NCBI GenBank assembly: GCA_947453965.1 | Contig: CANGIQ010000001.1 | Coordinates: forward strand, 1-52,059 | Source of the DNA: Comamonadaceae bacterium | Lineage (GTDB): Bacteria > Pseudomonadota > Gammaproteobacteria > Burkholderiales > Burkholderiaceae_C | DNA length: 52,059 nt | Reading direction: 5' to 3' | Shown: in pieces, positions 23,693 through 31,976 of the stretch | Layout: each line of letters opens with the position of its first letter | How positions within the stretch are numbered: the first letter of the stretch is position 1 | The notes under the pieces: model-generated | What the model was told of the DNA's origin: nothing | Databases searched by the model: none | Seen by the model: only the letters and a program-made list of their open reading frames with translations | Program-made: the position numbers and the translations under genes

Positions 23693-24334
23693 ATGAAATA
23701 TGCAGCTCATTTTTATCCTGGATTGGGTTTGGCAAGCGCCTTGCAGCGCTGGGCTTCTGACGTGCTGGCGGTCGCTGACGCACGCTGGCGTTTCAAGATT
23801 CGCTGGGAAACAGTGCAGTCCTGCGAGCCTGAGGCTGAGGCTTTCAATGTGCACCAAGCCTTGCGGCTTGCATTGGCGCAGTCTGGCATCCATCTCAAAT
23901 TTGAACCCTGGTCTCACCTGAATGAGGAGGGCGTGTTAGGAATGGCTGTGTGGGTGTGTTGGCCCCAACCCGATGGCCGTGTGTTGCAGCGCTCGGCCGC
24001 AGATTTTGTGGAAGAGGCCAGCCAAGATGGCTTGTTTTTGCCATTGGCCGATTGGGTGTTGGAAACCGCCTGCCAGCAGGCCGCCCACTGGCAACGCGCG
24101 TATGGCCCCTTGGTGTTGGCGTTGCGTATTACAAAGCACCAGCTGCAAGATCCGAATTTCTTCAACCAAGTCAGCAGCATGTGTGACGCTGCGCAGTTCC
24201 CGTATCAGTCCTTGGTGTTTGAGGTGGACGCACGTGAGGTGGCGCAAGACTTCACGCAATCGATGGCCAACATCCAAACACTGATTGGACAAGGTTTGCG
24301 CTTGACGGTGGCCGCACCGTCTGCAGCGGCTTAA
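23693..24334 (+). CDS. Truncated, catalytically degenerate EAL-domain-like protein
   Basis: The 213-residue protein is recognisable as a partial EAL (cyclic-di-GMP phosphodiesterase) fold. LRLALAQSGIHLKFEPW (58-73) matches the first strand, and PQPDGRVLQRSAADFVEEAS (91-110) matches the segment after EAL. GLFLPLADWVLETACQQAAHW (113-133) and LQDPNFFNQV (151-160) are also clear. The EAL tripeptide itself is AVW (85-87), the metal-binding Asn after the third strand is replaced (ALRIT), and the DDFGTGYS half of the domain is absent. It cannot be an active phosphodiesterase. Residues 1-50 have no recognised domain. A good GGAGGGG site and intact frame argue for a working gene. Its stop shares TTAA with the converging aroE stop. 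Confidence 0.72.
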   Translation: MKYAAHFYPGLGLASALQRWASDVLAVADARWRFKIRWETVQSCEPEAEAFNVHQALRLALAQSGIHLKFEPWSHLNEEGVLGMAVWVCWPQPDGRVLQRSAADFVEEASQDGLFLPLADWVLETACQQAAHWQRAYGPLVLALRITKHQLQDPNFFNQVSSMCDAAQFPYQSLVFEVDAREVAQDFTQSMANIQTLIGQGLRLTVAAPSAAA

Positions 24335-25167
24335 AACGTGGCGATGATGGCTTGACGTAATTCAGGCGTGATCTCGGGCATCACACCAAACCAAGCCTTG
24401 AACGCGGGCCGTGCTTGGTTGAGCAGCATGCCCAAGCCATTCACGCCGGTATTGCCACGCTGGCGGGCTTGCGCCAAGAGCGCCGTTTCAAGCGGGATGT
24501 AAATGGCGTCTGCCACCAAAGCCGAGGTAGGCAGCTGGTCCAGTTGCAGGTCTAAATCAGGTTGACCGTGCATGCCTTGGTTGGTGGTGTTGATCAACAA
24601 AGCACAACCTGCCAGTGCGTCATGACGCTCGGACCAGTCATAAGCCGTGACCACCTGGCCAAACTCCTGTGCCAGCGCATCCGCCTTGACGCGGGTGCGG
24701 TTGATGAGGCGAATTTCGCTGGCGCCTTCGTCGATCAAGCTCAACACAATCGCGCGCGCTGCGCCACCAGCACCCAACACAGTAATGGGCCCTGCGTCGG
24801 CACGCCAGTCGGGCTTGTCATCGCGCAGGCTTTGGATGAAGCCAAAACCATCGTTGTTATAGCCATGCAAGGCGCCATCGGCTTGCACCACGATGGTGTT
24901 GATCGCGCCCATGCGTTGCGCCAAGGGGTCGACCCAGTCCATGCGTTTCATAGCTTCGACTTTGTGGGGAATGGTGATGTTGCAACCGGCCAAGCCCAAA
25001 GCCTTGAGGCCACGAATGGCGTCGTCGATGTTCTGTGGTTCTACTGGGAACAGGCCGTACGTGCCGTTCAAGCCGTACTGACGAATCCAGTGGTTATGAA
25101 TGACGGGGGAGCGGGAGTGCGTAACGGGCCAGCCCATCACGCCAGCCATGACGAATTTGTTGTCCAT
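24331..25167 (-). CDS. aroE: Shikimate dehydrogenase-type oxidoreductase (AroE family)
   Basis: NADP-dependent reductase that normally makes shikimate from 3-dehydroshikimate. The 278-residue product has GWPVTHSRSPVIHNHW (substrate SxS motif, about 12-27), GCNITIPHK with the catalytic Lys (about 61-69), GAINTIVV and GYNNDGFGF with the catalytic Asp. It also has the glycine-rich GAGGAARAIV nucleotide loop and the C-terminal NGLGMLLNQ. The usual NTDG is NNDG here. It lies 16 bases after the hydroxypyruvate-isomerase gene at the end of the tetronate operon. It may therefore be a paralogue for a related sugar acid or quinate rather than the biosynthetic enzyme. Confidence 0.87.
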   Translation of the reverse strand: MDNKFVMAGVMGWPVTHSRSPVIHNHWIRQYGLNGTYGLFPVEPQNIDDAIRGLKALGLAGCNITIPHKVEAMKRMDWVDPLAQRMGAINTIVVQADGALHGYNNDGFGFIQSLRDDKPDWRADAGPITVLGAGGAARAIVLSLIDEGASEIRLINRTRVKADALAQEFGQVVTAYDWSERHDALAGCALLINTTNQGMHGQPDLDLQLDQLPTSALVADAIYIPLETALLAQARQRGNTGVNGLGMLLNQARPAFKAWFGVMPEITPELRQAIIATF

Positions 25168-25183
25168 AAATTACAAAGCAGGA

Positions 25184-26020
25184 TTAGCGCATTTTAGGCA
25201 ACCAACCCAAGCCTGCTGATGTGCCACCGGGTTGACCGCCCAAGCGGGGCTTGTATTCGCAGCCGACCCACCCTTGCCAGCCGCAGGCTTTGGACACTTC
25301 GTCGATCACATCAAACAAATACGGGTAGTTGATTTCGCCAATATCGGGCTCGTGGCGCTCGGGCACGCCCGCAATTTGAAAATGCCCAACGCGTCCGGTG
25401 GGCAAGTACTGACGGATCTTCATCGCCACATCGCCTTCGACGATTTGGCAGTGATAAAGGTCCATTTGTACTTTGAGGTTGGGCGCACCCACGGCTTGGA
25501 TGATTTCGTGTGCGTGGTCTTGGCGATTCAAAAAGAAGCCTGGAATATCGCGTGTGTTGATGGGTTCGATCAGCACATCACGACCGGCTTGTGCCACTTC
25601 GGCGGCGGCCCATTTGAGGTTGGCAATGTAGGTGGGCAGATTGGTGATGCGGGTCTGACCATCGCCAATCAAGCCCGCCATCAGGTGAATGCGTGGGCAG
25701 TTCAGTGCATCGGCATAAGCGAGGGCCATCTGCACACCGGTGCGAAATTCGGCTTCGCGACCAGGAATGCTCGCAGTGCCGCGTGTGTTGCTGGCCCAGG
25801 CTGCATCAATGCTGGCCGCGTCGGTGCCACCGGGAGGGGCGTTGAAGAGCACTTGCTGCAAGTTGTTGGCTTTGAGGCGTGCAGCCAACTCCGCGGCTGG
25901 AAATGCATAGGGGAACAAATATTCCACCGCAGTGAAGCCATCTTTCGCAGCCGCTTCAAAGCGGTCGAGAAAAGGCAACTCGGGATACATCATCGAGAGA
26001 TTGGCAGCAAATTGAGGCAT
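25184..26020 (-). CDS. otnI: 2-oxo-tetronate isomerase / hydroxypyruvate isomerase
   Basis: TIM-barrel isomerase of the Hyi family. In tetronate catabolism OtnI converts 2-oxo-tetronate to 3-oxo-tetronate. ATG 26020 is chosen since AAGGAAAA lies upstream and it gives [17 protein letters not shown], the family start, with 278 residues. Visible motifs are [16 protein letters not shown], the metal-site glutamate in [41 protein letters not shown] and GCEYKP. The neighbours otnC, otnK and ltnD make OtnI the more specific call. Simple hydroxypyruvate isomerase is the alternative. Confidence 0.92.
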   Translation of the reverse strand: MPQFAANLSMMYPELPFLDRFEAAAKDGFTAVEYLFPYAFPAAELAARLKANNLQQVLFNAPPGGTDAASIDAAWASNTRGTASIPGREAEFRTGVQMALAYADALNCPRIHLMAGLIGDGQTRITNLPTYIANLKWAAAEVAQAGRDVLIEPINTRDIPGFFLNRQDHAHEIIQAVGAPNLKVQMDLYHCQIVEGDVAMKIRQYLPTGRVGHFQIAGVPERHEPDIGEINYPYLFDVIDEVSKACGWQGWVGCEYKPRLGGQPGGTSAGLGWLPKMR

Positions 26021-26033
26021 GAGGGTGTTTTCC

Positions 26034-26726
26034 TTACCAGCGGGCGCCAAACGTGGCGCGCAGTTCTTGAATGTGGGCGTCAGACAACGAGGACAGGGTT
26101 GAAGGCGACAGGCACACCAAGCGCGCTGTTTCTTCCAACTCTTCCAGCGTGGCCATGGCGGCGGCAGGGCTGGCATGCCACACATTGGGGCCCAGGCGTG
26201 CGAGCATCACCGCGCGAATGGGGGTGCCTTGTTCGCCATAGCGTTGGATGGTCTGTGCCACCGCCTCGGCAGCGGCCAGCGCCCCGGGCAGGTGGTAGTC
26301 GATCACGGGCACATGGCCCACCTTCATCACAAAGTAGGGTGTGATTGCAGCTAGCAATTCCTGCGTGACAGGGAAGCTGCTCTGTGTGGCCGACGCTTCT
26401 GAACGCAAGGTAAGCGCCACGCAGTGGGTGCTGTGGGTGTGAATCACGCAGCGTGTGTCGGCATCAAACTTGGTGGTAGTTGCATAAATGCGGTTGTGCA
26501 AAGCCATGGTCTTGCTGGCTTTGTCGCCACTGACTTGTTGACCTTGTCTGTCAAGCTTGGCCAAACGGGCGGGGTCTAAAAAACCCAGGCAAGCATCGGT
26601 GGGGGTGATCAAGAAGCCATCGTCCAAACGCACGCTGATGTTGCCTGCGCTGGCATGCACATAGCCACGCTCAAACAGGCTTTTCCCAACGCGGCAGATT
26701 TCGTCTCGGGCTTGTGTTTCAGTCAT
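26034..26726 (-). CDS. otnC: 3-oxo-tetronate 4-phosphate decarboxylase (class II aldolase fold)
   Basis: Class II aldolase/adducin-family protein of 230 residues. In the OtnK-OtnC pathway it turns 3-oxo-tetronate 4-phosphate into dihydroxyacetone phosphate and CO2. It shows [23 protein letters not shown] (about 21-43), the zinc ligands H96 and H98 in VIHTHSTHC, and a third histidine in IDYHLPG (H145). In the position where fuculose-type aldolases carry a catalytic glutamate (SSE or SKE), this protein has SKT (71-73). That is consistent with decarboxylase rather than aldol chemistry, though I cannot confirm the family norm. It follows otnK by 14 bases. Confidence 0.9.
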   Translation of the reverse strand: MTETQARDEICRVGKSLFERGYVHASAGNISVRLDDGFLITPTDACLGFLDPARLAKLDRQGQQVSGDKASKTMALHNRIYATTTKFDADTRCVIHTHSTHCVALTLRSEASATQSSFPVTQELLAAITPYFVMKVGHVPVIDYHLPGALAAAEAVAQTIQRYGEQGTPIRAVMLARLGPNVWHASPAAAMATLEELEETARLVCLSPSTLSSLSDAHIQELRATFGARW

Positions 26727-26740
26727 GAGGCGTCAGGTGT

Positions 26741-28018
26741 TCAGGCCAATTGGCTGAACGCTTTGGTGAAGAAGTCGTCGGTCCCGAAGTTGCCTGACTT
26801 CAAGGTCAGGTGCACAGGCGCGAGGTCTGTCTGTGCATGGCACCAAGGCACGCCCGGGTCAATCTGCGGCCCGATTTGCATTTGCGTGATGCCCAAGGCC
26901 TGCACGCAAGCGCCTGAGGTTTCACCACCGGCCACCACCAATTGGTGCACACCGTGTGCGACCAAACCACGTGCAATCGCAGCAATGGTGTGCTCCACCA
27001 ACGCACCTGCAGCCTCGACGCCCAACTGCGCTTGCACGGCTTTGACGGCATCCGGTTCGGCGGTGGAATACACCAGCACCGGACCAGACGCCAAATGCGG
27101 TGCAGCCCAGGCCAAGGCGTGTTCCACCACATCGTCACCTTGGCGTGTGCTGCGCGCCAGTGCCAGCGGGTCGATGGCCAAAGCAGGACGGCCCGTGCTC
27201 TGGAAATGCGCCACTTGGCGATTGGTCGCTTGCGAGCAGCTGCCCGAGACCACGGCTTGCAATCCCGAAGCGGGGGGCAACACACTGGCTTGCGGCGTGG
27301 GCTTCAAACCAAAGTTGGCGGGTAAACCAATCGCCACGCCAGAACCTGCGGTCACCAATGGCATGTCTTTGAGCGCAGCACCCAAGCGGTGCAAGTCGTC
27401 GTTGGATACGGCGTCGACCACAGCCACCCGAATGCCTTGTGCTTTCAAGTCGGCGATGCGTTGTGTCACAGCCGCTGCGCCTTGTGCCACCGCACGGTGG
27501 TCAATCAAGCCCACTTTGCCGGTGCACTGGGCTTGCATGACGCGTACCAAGTTGGCGTCGGTCATGGGCGTGAGCGGGTGGTTTTGCATGCCCGATTCAT
27601 TGAGCAACACATCGCCCACAAACAAATAGCCTTTGAACACGGTGCGCCCGTTATCAGGGAAGGCCGGTGTGGCAATGGTGAAGTCGGTGTTCAGTGCTTG
27701 CATCAAGGCTTCGGTCACAGGGCCGATATTGCCTTGGGCGGTGCTGTCAAAGGTGGAGCAGTATTTGAAATAGATCTGCTCGGCACCTTGGGTTTGCAAC
27801 CAACGCAGGGCGTCTAAGGACTGCGCAATCGCTTCTGCGGGCGCAATGGTGCGTGACTTCAAGGCCACCACCACCGCATCGACCTCGGCATTCAAAGGGC
27901 CGGATGGCACACCGATGGTTTGCACCACCCGCATGCCTGAACGCACCAAGTTGTTGGCCAGGTCAGTGGCGCCGGTGAAATCATCGGCAATGCAGCCGAG
28001 CTTGATGGGCGAGGTCAT
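26741..28018 (-). CDS. otnK: 3-oxo-tetronate kinase (four-carbon acid sugar kinase family)
   Basis: ATP-dependent kinase that phosphorylates 3-oxo-tetronate at C4. The 425-residue product has the two-domain DUF1537 layout. The N-terminal substrate domain begins LGCIADDFTGATDLANNLVRSG, with the conserved DD. The C-terminal nucleotide domain has VVAGGETSGACVQALG near the end. Other typical segments are FKYCSTFDST and TPAFPDNGRT. It lies three bases after dctM and 14 before otnC, so it is part of the TRAP-linked operon. Confidence 0.94.
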   Translation of the reverse strand: MTSPIKLGCIADDFTGATDLANNLVRSGMRVVQTIGVPSGPLNAEVDAVVVALKSRTIAPAEAIAQSLDALRWLQTQGAEQIYFKYCSTFDSTAQGNIGPVTEALMQALNTDFTIATPAFPDNGRTVFKGYLFVGDVLLNESGMQNHPLTPMTDANLVRVMQAQCTGKVGLIDHRAVAQGAAAVTQRIADLKAQGIRVAVVDAVSNDDLHRLGAALKDMPLVTAGSGVAIGLPANFGLKPTPQASVLPPASGLQAVVSGSCSQATNRQVAHFQSTGRPALAIDPLALARSTRQGDDVVEHALAWAAPHLASGPVLVYSTAEPDAVKAVQAQLGVEAAGALVEHTIAAIARGLVAHGVHQLVVAGGETSGACVQALGITQMQIGPQIDPGVPWCHAQTDLAPVHLTLKSGNFGTDDFFTKAFSQLA

Positions 28019-28021
28019 GGC

Positions 28022-29314
28022 TTATTGAAATCCCATCACATGCGGCAACCAGTTGCTGAGGGCGGGCACAAAAGTCAACACCATCAACACAGCGCCGTGG
28101 GCCCACAAGAAGGGGGTCAGTTCACGCGTCAGGTCTGACAAAGGCACGCGCGACACGTTGGAGGTCACGAACAACAAGCCACCCACAGGCGGTGTGATCA
28201 TGCCCAGTGTGAGGTTGTAAATCACCACCATGGCGAAGTGGATCGGGTCAATGCCGACCTTGGCCGCCACGGGCGCCAAGATAGGAACCAACACCATCAC
28301 ACCTGGCAAAGGCTCAATGAAGATGCCGAACAACAGCAAGAAGATGTTGATGACGATCAGAAACGTCCAAGGCGTGAGGTGCATGTCCACAATCCAGCCG
28401 GCCACGATTTGGGGCACGCCTTCAATCGTCAACACCCACGCGAAAGAAGCCGACATGCCAATGATCAGCAACACAGAAGCGGTCAACAAGGCAGAGCGCG
28501 ACAAGATGTCCGGCACAGCCTTCCACTCCAAGGTGCGGTACACATACTTGCCGCACAGCAGGGCATAGAACACCGCCACGACCGAGGCTTCGGTGGGGGT
28601 GAACCAACCGGCACGCATGCCGCCCAGAATGATCACGGGCAACAAAATCGCAGGCATGGCCTTCCAGGTGGTTTGCCACATCTCGCTGCGGGTGGGAAAT
28701 TCGTTGTCGCCACGGTAGTTGCGCTCTTTGGAGATGTACCAGTTCACCGCACACATGGCGATGGCAATCAGCACACCGGGAATCAAACCCGCCACAAACA
28801 AGGCACCGACCGACACACGGTCATCGGCCAAGGCGTAAATGATCATGATGATCGAAGGCGGAATGATGGGGCCCACGATGGCGGTGGATGCGGTCAGCGC
28901 CGCGGCATAGGCACGGCCGTAGCCCGCTTTGTCCATCATGCGAATCAGCATCGAGCCAGGGCCTGCGGCGTCGGCCAAGGCCGAACCCGAGATGCCCGAG
29001 AAGAAGGTCAACGACACCACGTTGGTGTAGCCCAAGCCACCGCGTTTGTGGCCCACAAACTGGCCTGCAAACTTCAGCAGCACTTCGGTCAGCGAGCCGC
29101 CGCTCATCAGCTCAGCGGCCAAGATGAAAAACGGCACGGCCATCAAGGGGAAGCTGTCGATGCCGGTGAAGGTTTCTTTCAGCAACACCAGCAACGGGAA
29201 GTTGCCGGACACCAACAGCGCGGTGACGGTGGAGAGTCCGAGTGCAAAGGCCACGGGTACGCCGATGGCCAAGTAAATACAAGCGGAGATGAGGAGGATG
29301 ACGCTGGCGTTCAT
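28022..29314 (-). CDS. dctM: TRAP transporter large permease, DctM family
   Basis: Main membrane subunit of a sodium-driven, binding-protein-dependent importer. ATG 29314 gives 430 residues, the family length; an upstream in-frame extension overlaps dctQ and is rejected. About twelve hydrophobic segments are present. Typical segments are FPLLVLLKETFTGIDSFPLM followed by AVPFFILAAELM, and SGISGSALADAAGPGSMLI. IIPPSIIMIIY and LGMITPPVGGLLFVTSNVS are also visible. It follows dctQ by 16 bases and precedes otnK, consistent with import of threonate- or erythronate-type acids. Confidence 0.95.
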   Translation of the reverse strand: MNASVILLISACIYLAIGVPVAFALGLSTVTALLVSGNFPLLVLLKETFTGIDSFPLMAVPFFILAAELMSGGSLTEVLLKFAGQFVGHKRGGLGYTNVVSLTFFSGISGSALADAAGPGSMLIRMMDKAGYGRAYAAALTASTAIVGPIIPPSIIMIIYALADDRVSVGALFVAGLIPGVLIAIAMCAVNWYISKERNYRGDNEFPTRSEMWQTTWKAMPAILLPVIILGGMRAGWFTPTEASVVAVFYALLCGKYVYRTLEWKAVPDILSRSALLTASVLLIIGMSASFAWVLTIEGVPQIVAGWIVDMHLTPWTFLIVINIFLLLFGIFIEPLPGVMVLVPILAPVAAKVGIDPIHFAMVVIYNLTLGMITPPVGGLLFVTSNVSRVPLSDLTRELTPFLWAHGAVLMVLTFVPALSNWLPHVMGFQ

Positions 29315-29330
29315 AAATGGGCAATCAAGA

Positions 29331-29843
29331 TCAAAGCGACGCGCTGGCAGTGGCGTCAAAGTGGGCGTCGGCGGCAAACTGGCGCTCAAGCACGTAGTCA
29401 CGCACGATCAAGAGCCAGTGGATCAAAGTCATGGCCGCGCCAATGGGCAGGGCGGCATAAATGTAGGCAAACGAAATTTGGGTCGCCGGTGTTTGCTGGT
29501 ACTGCGTGCGGTCCATGTATTCCAAACCGTACCAAGTGAAAAACACGAACAACCCTGCCAACAAAATGGCAATGCAAGCCCGCAAGGCAATCGCCACAGG
29601 ACGGGGCAGGGTGTCTTGCAAGTTTTCAACCGCAATGTGGCCGCCGTAACGCAACACAGGGCCGCAGCCGATGAAGGTGAGCCAGATCATCAAGTGACGC
29701 GCCACTTCTTCGGCCCATTCGATCGAGACGTTGGTGGTGTAGCGCAACACCACGTTGGCAAAGATGATGACCGACATCACGGCAAGCATGATGATCAACA
29801 TCCAGCGGTTGGTGGCAACAAAGTAGCGTTCAAAAGTTTTCAT
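29331..29843 (-). CDS. dctQ: TRAP transporter small permease, DctQ family
   Basis: Four-helix membrane subunit of 170 residues that joins the binding protein to DctM. Hydrophobic segments are MLIIMLAVMSVIIFANVVLRY, a mid-region HLMIWLTFIGCGPVLRYGGHIAVE with the family's conserved WLTFIG-type motif, and ALRACIAILLAGLFVFFTWYG. A fourth lies near YIYAALPIGAAMTLIHWLLI. It is separated from dctP by a 103-base gap that holds a terminator-like hairpin, and it sits tightly before dctM. Confidence 0.93.
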   Translation of the reverse strand: MKTFERYFVATNRWMLIIMLAVMSVIIFANVVLRYTTNVSIEWAEEVARHLMIWLTFIGCGPVLRYGGHIAVENLQDTLPRPVAIALRACIAILLAGLFVFFTWYGLEYMDRTQYQQTPATQISFAYIYAALPIGAAMTLIHWLLIVRDYVLERQFAADAHFDATASASL

Positions 29844-29870
29844 GGCGTGTGTTCATTCACATGGGGTCTT

Positions 29871-29918
29871 AAAAAAGGCGGCAGGCACAGCCGTGATGCT
29901 GGTTGCCTTCCGCCTTTT
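29871..29918 (-). terminator. Partial terminator between dctP and dctQM
   Basis: On the minus strand, 29918-29904 pairs with 29887-29873 over 14 of 15 positions (AAAAGGCGG, one mismatch, then AGGCA). A small inner stem CAGC/GCTG follows, and six T come directly after. Lying inside an operon, it probably ends most transcripts after dctP. More periplasmic receptor would then be made than membrane subunits. Confidence 0.85.
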
Positions 29919-29946
29919 GCGTCTTCTTCAAAGAAGAGGGTGCGAC

Positions 29947-30912
29947 TTATTTGACGTCTTGAATTTTGCGAATATTGTCAGCGCCAAACTCTTTGGAGTA
30001 GTTCGCGTAGGTCTCGCGCAGTGAGTTGCGGAAGGCTTGGCCATCGACCTTACGAACAACCGTCATGCCTTCTTTTTCAAGTTGGGCAATGCCGTTGTTT
30101 TCATCTTCGTTGACTTTCTTGCGTTGTGCAATCGTGGCGCTCTTGGCGGCTGCGTAGAACACTTTTTTGTCTGCTGCGCTGAGTTTGTCCATCAAACGGG
30201 GCGAGGTGATCAGCAAAGCGGGCGAGTACACGTGGCCAGTCAAGGACAAGTGTTTTTGCACTTGCGAGAACTTAGACGCCAAGATCACAGGGATGGGGTT
30301 TTCTTGACCGTCCACAGTGCCTTGTTGCAAGGCGCCAAACACTTCGGGGAAAGCCATGGGGGTGGGCTGAATGCCAAACGCACGGTAGCCGTCCATGTGC
30401 ACCTTGTTTTCCATGGTGCGCATTTTCAAACCCGACGCATCTTCAGGCTTGACGATGGCGCGCTTGCTGTTGGTCATGTGGCGGAAACCGTTTTCGGTCC
30501 ACGACAGAGCGACCAAGCCTTTGGCGGGGAACTTGGTCAAGATGTCTTGACCGATGGGGCCGTCCATCACTTTGCGAGCGTGGTCGTAGTCACGGAACAA
30601 GAAAGGAATGTCCACGATCTTGACTTCAGGCACAAAGTTGCCCACGGGGCCGGTGGAGGTGTTGACCAAGTCCAAGGTGCCGAGTTGCACAGCTTCGATC
30701 ATTTCACGCTCGCCGCCCAGAGCGCTGCTGGGAAATTGCTGGCACTTGTAGCGGCCTTGGGTGCCTTTTTCCACTTCATCACAAAACGCTGTACTGCCCA
30801 CGCCGTAGTGAGAAGCTTGTGTCGTGGCGTATCCAATTTTCAACACAGTTTGTGCTTGCACGCCAGTGATGCCAGCGGCCAACAGGCTCAAGGCGATGAG
30901 GGATTTTTTCAT
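29947..30912 (-). CDS. dctP: TRAP transporter substrate-binding protein, DctP family
   Basis: Periplasmic receptor of the TRAP importer. ATG 30912 is preceded by GGAG, and the 321-residue product starts with the signal peptide MKKSLIALSLLAAGITGVQA, cut before QTVLKIGY. Conserved features are SSALGGEREMIEAVQLGTLDL, VDIPFLFRDYDHA, KMRTMENKVHMDGYRAFG with the family's arginine, and FGALQQGTVDGQENP. The ligand is predicted to be a four-carbon sugar acid because the flanking genes encode LtnD, OtnK, OtnC and OtnI. Confidence 0.94.
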   Translation of the reverse strand: MKKSLIALSLLAAGITGVQAQTVLKIGYATTQASHYGVGSTAFCDEVEKGTQGRYKCQQFPSSALGGEREMIEAVQLGTLDLVNTSTGPVGNFVPEVKIVDIPFLFRDYDHARKVMDGPIGQDILTKFPAKGLVALSWTENGFRHMTNSKRAIVKPEDASGLKMRTMENKVHMDGYRAFGIQPTPMAFPEVFGALQQGTVDGQENPIPVILASKFSQVQKHLSLTGHVYSPALLITSPRLMDKLSAADKKVFYAAAKSATIAQRKKVNEDENNGIAQLEKEGMTVVRKVDGQAFRNSLRETYANYSKEFGADNIRKIQDVK

Positions 30913-30991
30913 GTGGGATCTCCGATTAAAAATTTTCTGAACCGCGGTTTGTACCGCATTTACGGCGTGCGTCTGGCAAAAACTGACGCCT

Positions 30992-31903
30992 TCAAGACTT
31001 GGTGGGCAGTTCAATGCCTGGGAAGATCTTAATCACCGCGCTGTCGTCTTCACGCGCAAAGCCTGCGGTGGACGCTTGCATGAACATTTGGTGTGCGGTG
31101 CTGGACAAGGGCAGGGGGAACTTGCTGGCGCGCGCCATGTCGAGCACCAGTCCTAAGTCTTTGACAAAAATATCGACCGCTGACAACGGTGTGTAGTCAC
31201 CTGCCAGCACATGGGCCATGCGGTTTTCAAACATCCAGCTGTTGCCTGCGCTGTGGGTGATGACCTCGTACAAAGCCTCGGGCGGCACGCCTTCGCGCAG
31301 TCCCAAGGCCATGGCTTCGGCCGCAGCGGCAATGTGCACACCGGCCAACAACTGGTTGATGATCTTGACCTTGCTACCCGCGCCGGCGTTGTCGCCGAGC
31401 TTGTAGACCTTGGCTGCCATGTCATGCAACGCTTGCTCGCACTTGGCATAGGCCTCGGGCTTGGCAGCGGTCATCATGGTCATTTCGCCGCTGGCGGCTT
31501 TGGCGGCACCCCCTGAGATGGGGGCGTCCACATACAAAATGCCAAGTTTTTCCAGACGGGCTTCCAAGGCCACCGACCAATTGGGGTCCACGGTGGAGCA
31601 CATCACAAACACGCTGCCTGGTTTCATGCTGGCGGCGCAGCCCGAGCCATCGGCATTTTTGCCGAACAAAACCTCTTCGGTTTGCGCGGCATTGACCACC
31701 ACGGACACCACCACATCGCAGGCAGCGCCGAGTTCGGCGATGCTGGCGCAGGCTTTGCCGCCTTGACTGGCAAATTCTTTCGCCACATCGGCACGCACAT
31801 CGAACACGTGCAAGTTGTGACCGGCGCGACGCAAAGAGGCGGCCATGCCGCTGCCCATGGCACCCAGACCGATGAGACCTATGTTGAGAGCTGTTGTTGA
31901 CAT
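30992..31903 (-). CDS. ltnD: L-threonate dehydrogenase (3-hydroxyisobutyrate dehydrogenase family)
   Basis: NAD-dependent beta-hydroxyacid dehydrogenase of 303 residues. In the tetronate pathway LtnD oxidises threonate to 2-oxo-tetronate, the OtnI substrate. The glycine-rich IGLIGLGAMGSGMA is at 8-21. The substrate loop DAPISGGAAKAASGEM, the catalytic-lysine segment AGSKVKIINQLLAG and the typical C-terminal VKDLGLVLDMA all follow. It is the first gene after the GntR regulator. An operator-like TTGTCATACAA lies 28 bases upstream of its ATG. Tartronate-semialdehyde reductase is a close relative, but the otn genes favour LtnD. Confidence 0.9.
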   Translation of the reverse strand: MSTTALNIGLIGLGAMGSGMAASLRRAGHNLHVFDVRADVAKEFASQGGKACASIAELGAACDVVVSVVVNAAQTEEVLFGKNADGSGCAASMKPGSVFVMCSTVDPNWSVALEARLEKLGILYVDAPISGGAAKAASGEMTMMTAAKPEAYAKCEQALHDMAAKVYKLGDNAGAGSKVKIINQLLAGVHIAAAAEAMALGLREGVPPEALYEVITHSAGNSWMFENRMAHVLAGDYTPLSAVDIFVKDLGLVLDMARASKFPLPLSSTAHQMFMQASTAGFAREDDSAVIKIFPGIELPTKS

Positions 31904-31930
31904 AGAGGACCTAGCGTTAAATTGGTGTGA

Positions 31931-31941
31931 TTGTCATACAA
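31931..31941. promoter_or_regulatory. GntR/FCD operator upstream of ltnD
   Basis: TTGTCATACAA fits the TNGTNNNACNA pattern bound by FadR-type GntR proteins. It lies just before ltnD, and the same 11 bases recur at 32744-32754 over the regulator's own start. Two identical sites flanking a GntR gene strongly suggest it controls itself and the tetronate operon. Confidence 0.75.
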
Positions 31942-31951
31942 CTTGAGGGCT

Positions 31952-31976
31952 ACCCCAGAACTTGTGAGTTCGGGGT
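31952..31976. terminator. Hairpin directly after the GntR stop codon
   Basis: ACCCC (31952-31956) pairs with GGGGT (31972-31976), and GAACT (31958-31962) with AGTTC (31967-31971), around TGTG with one bulged A. It abuts the GntR stop. No T run follows on the minus strand, so it may be a weak terminator or a barrier to RNA decay separating gntR from ltnD. Confidence 0.45.

Noticed and set aside
24331-24334. Shared TTAA of the converging EAL-like and aroE stops as a recombination or frameshift scar
   Set aside because: Both C-termini look complete for what each gene encodes, and a four-base stop overlap is common between convergent genes.
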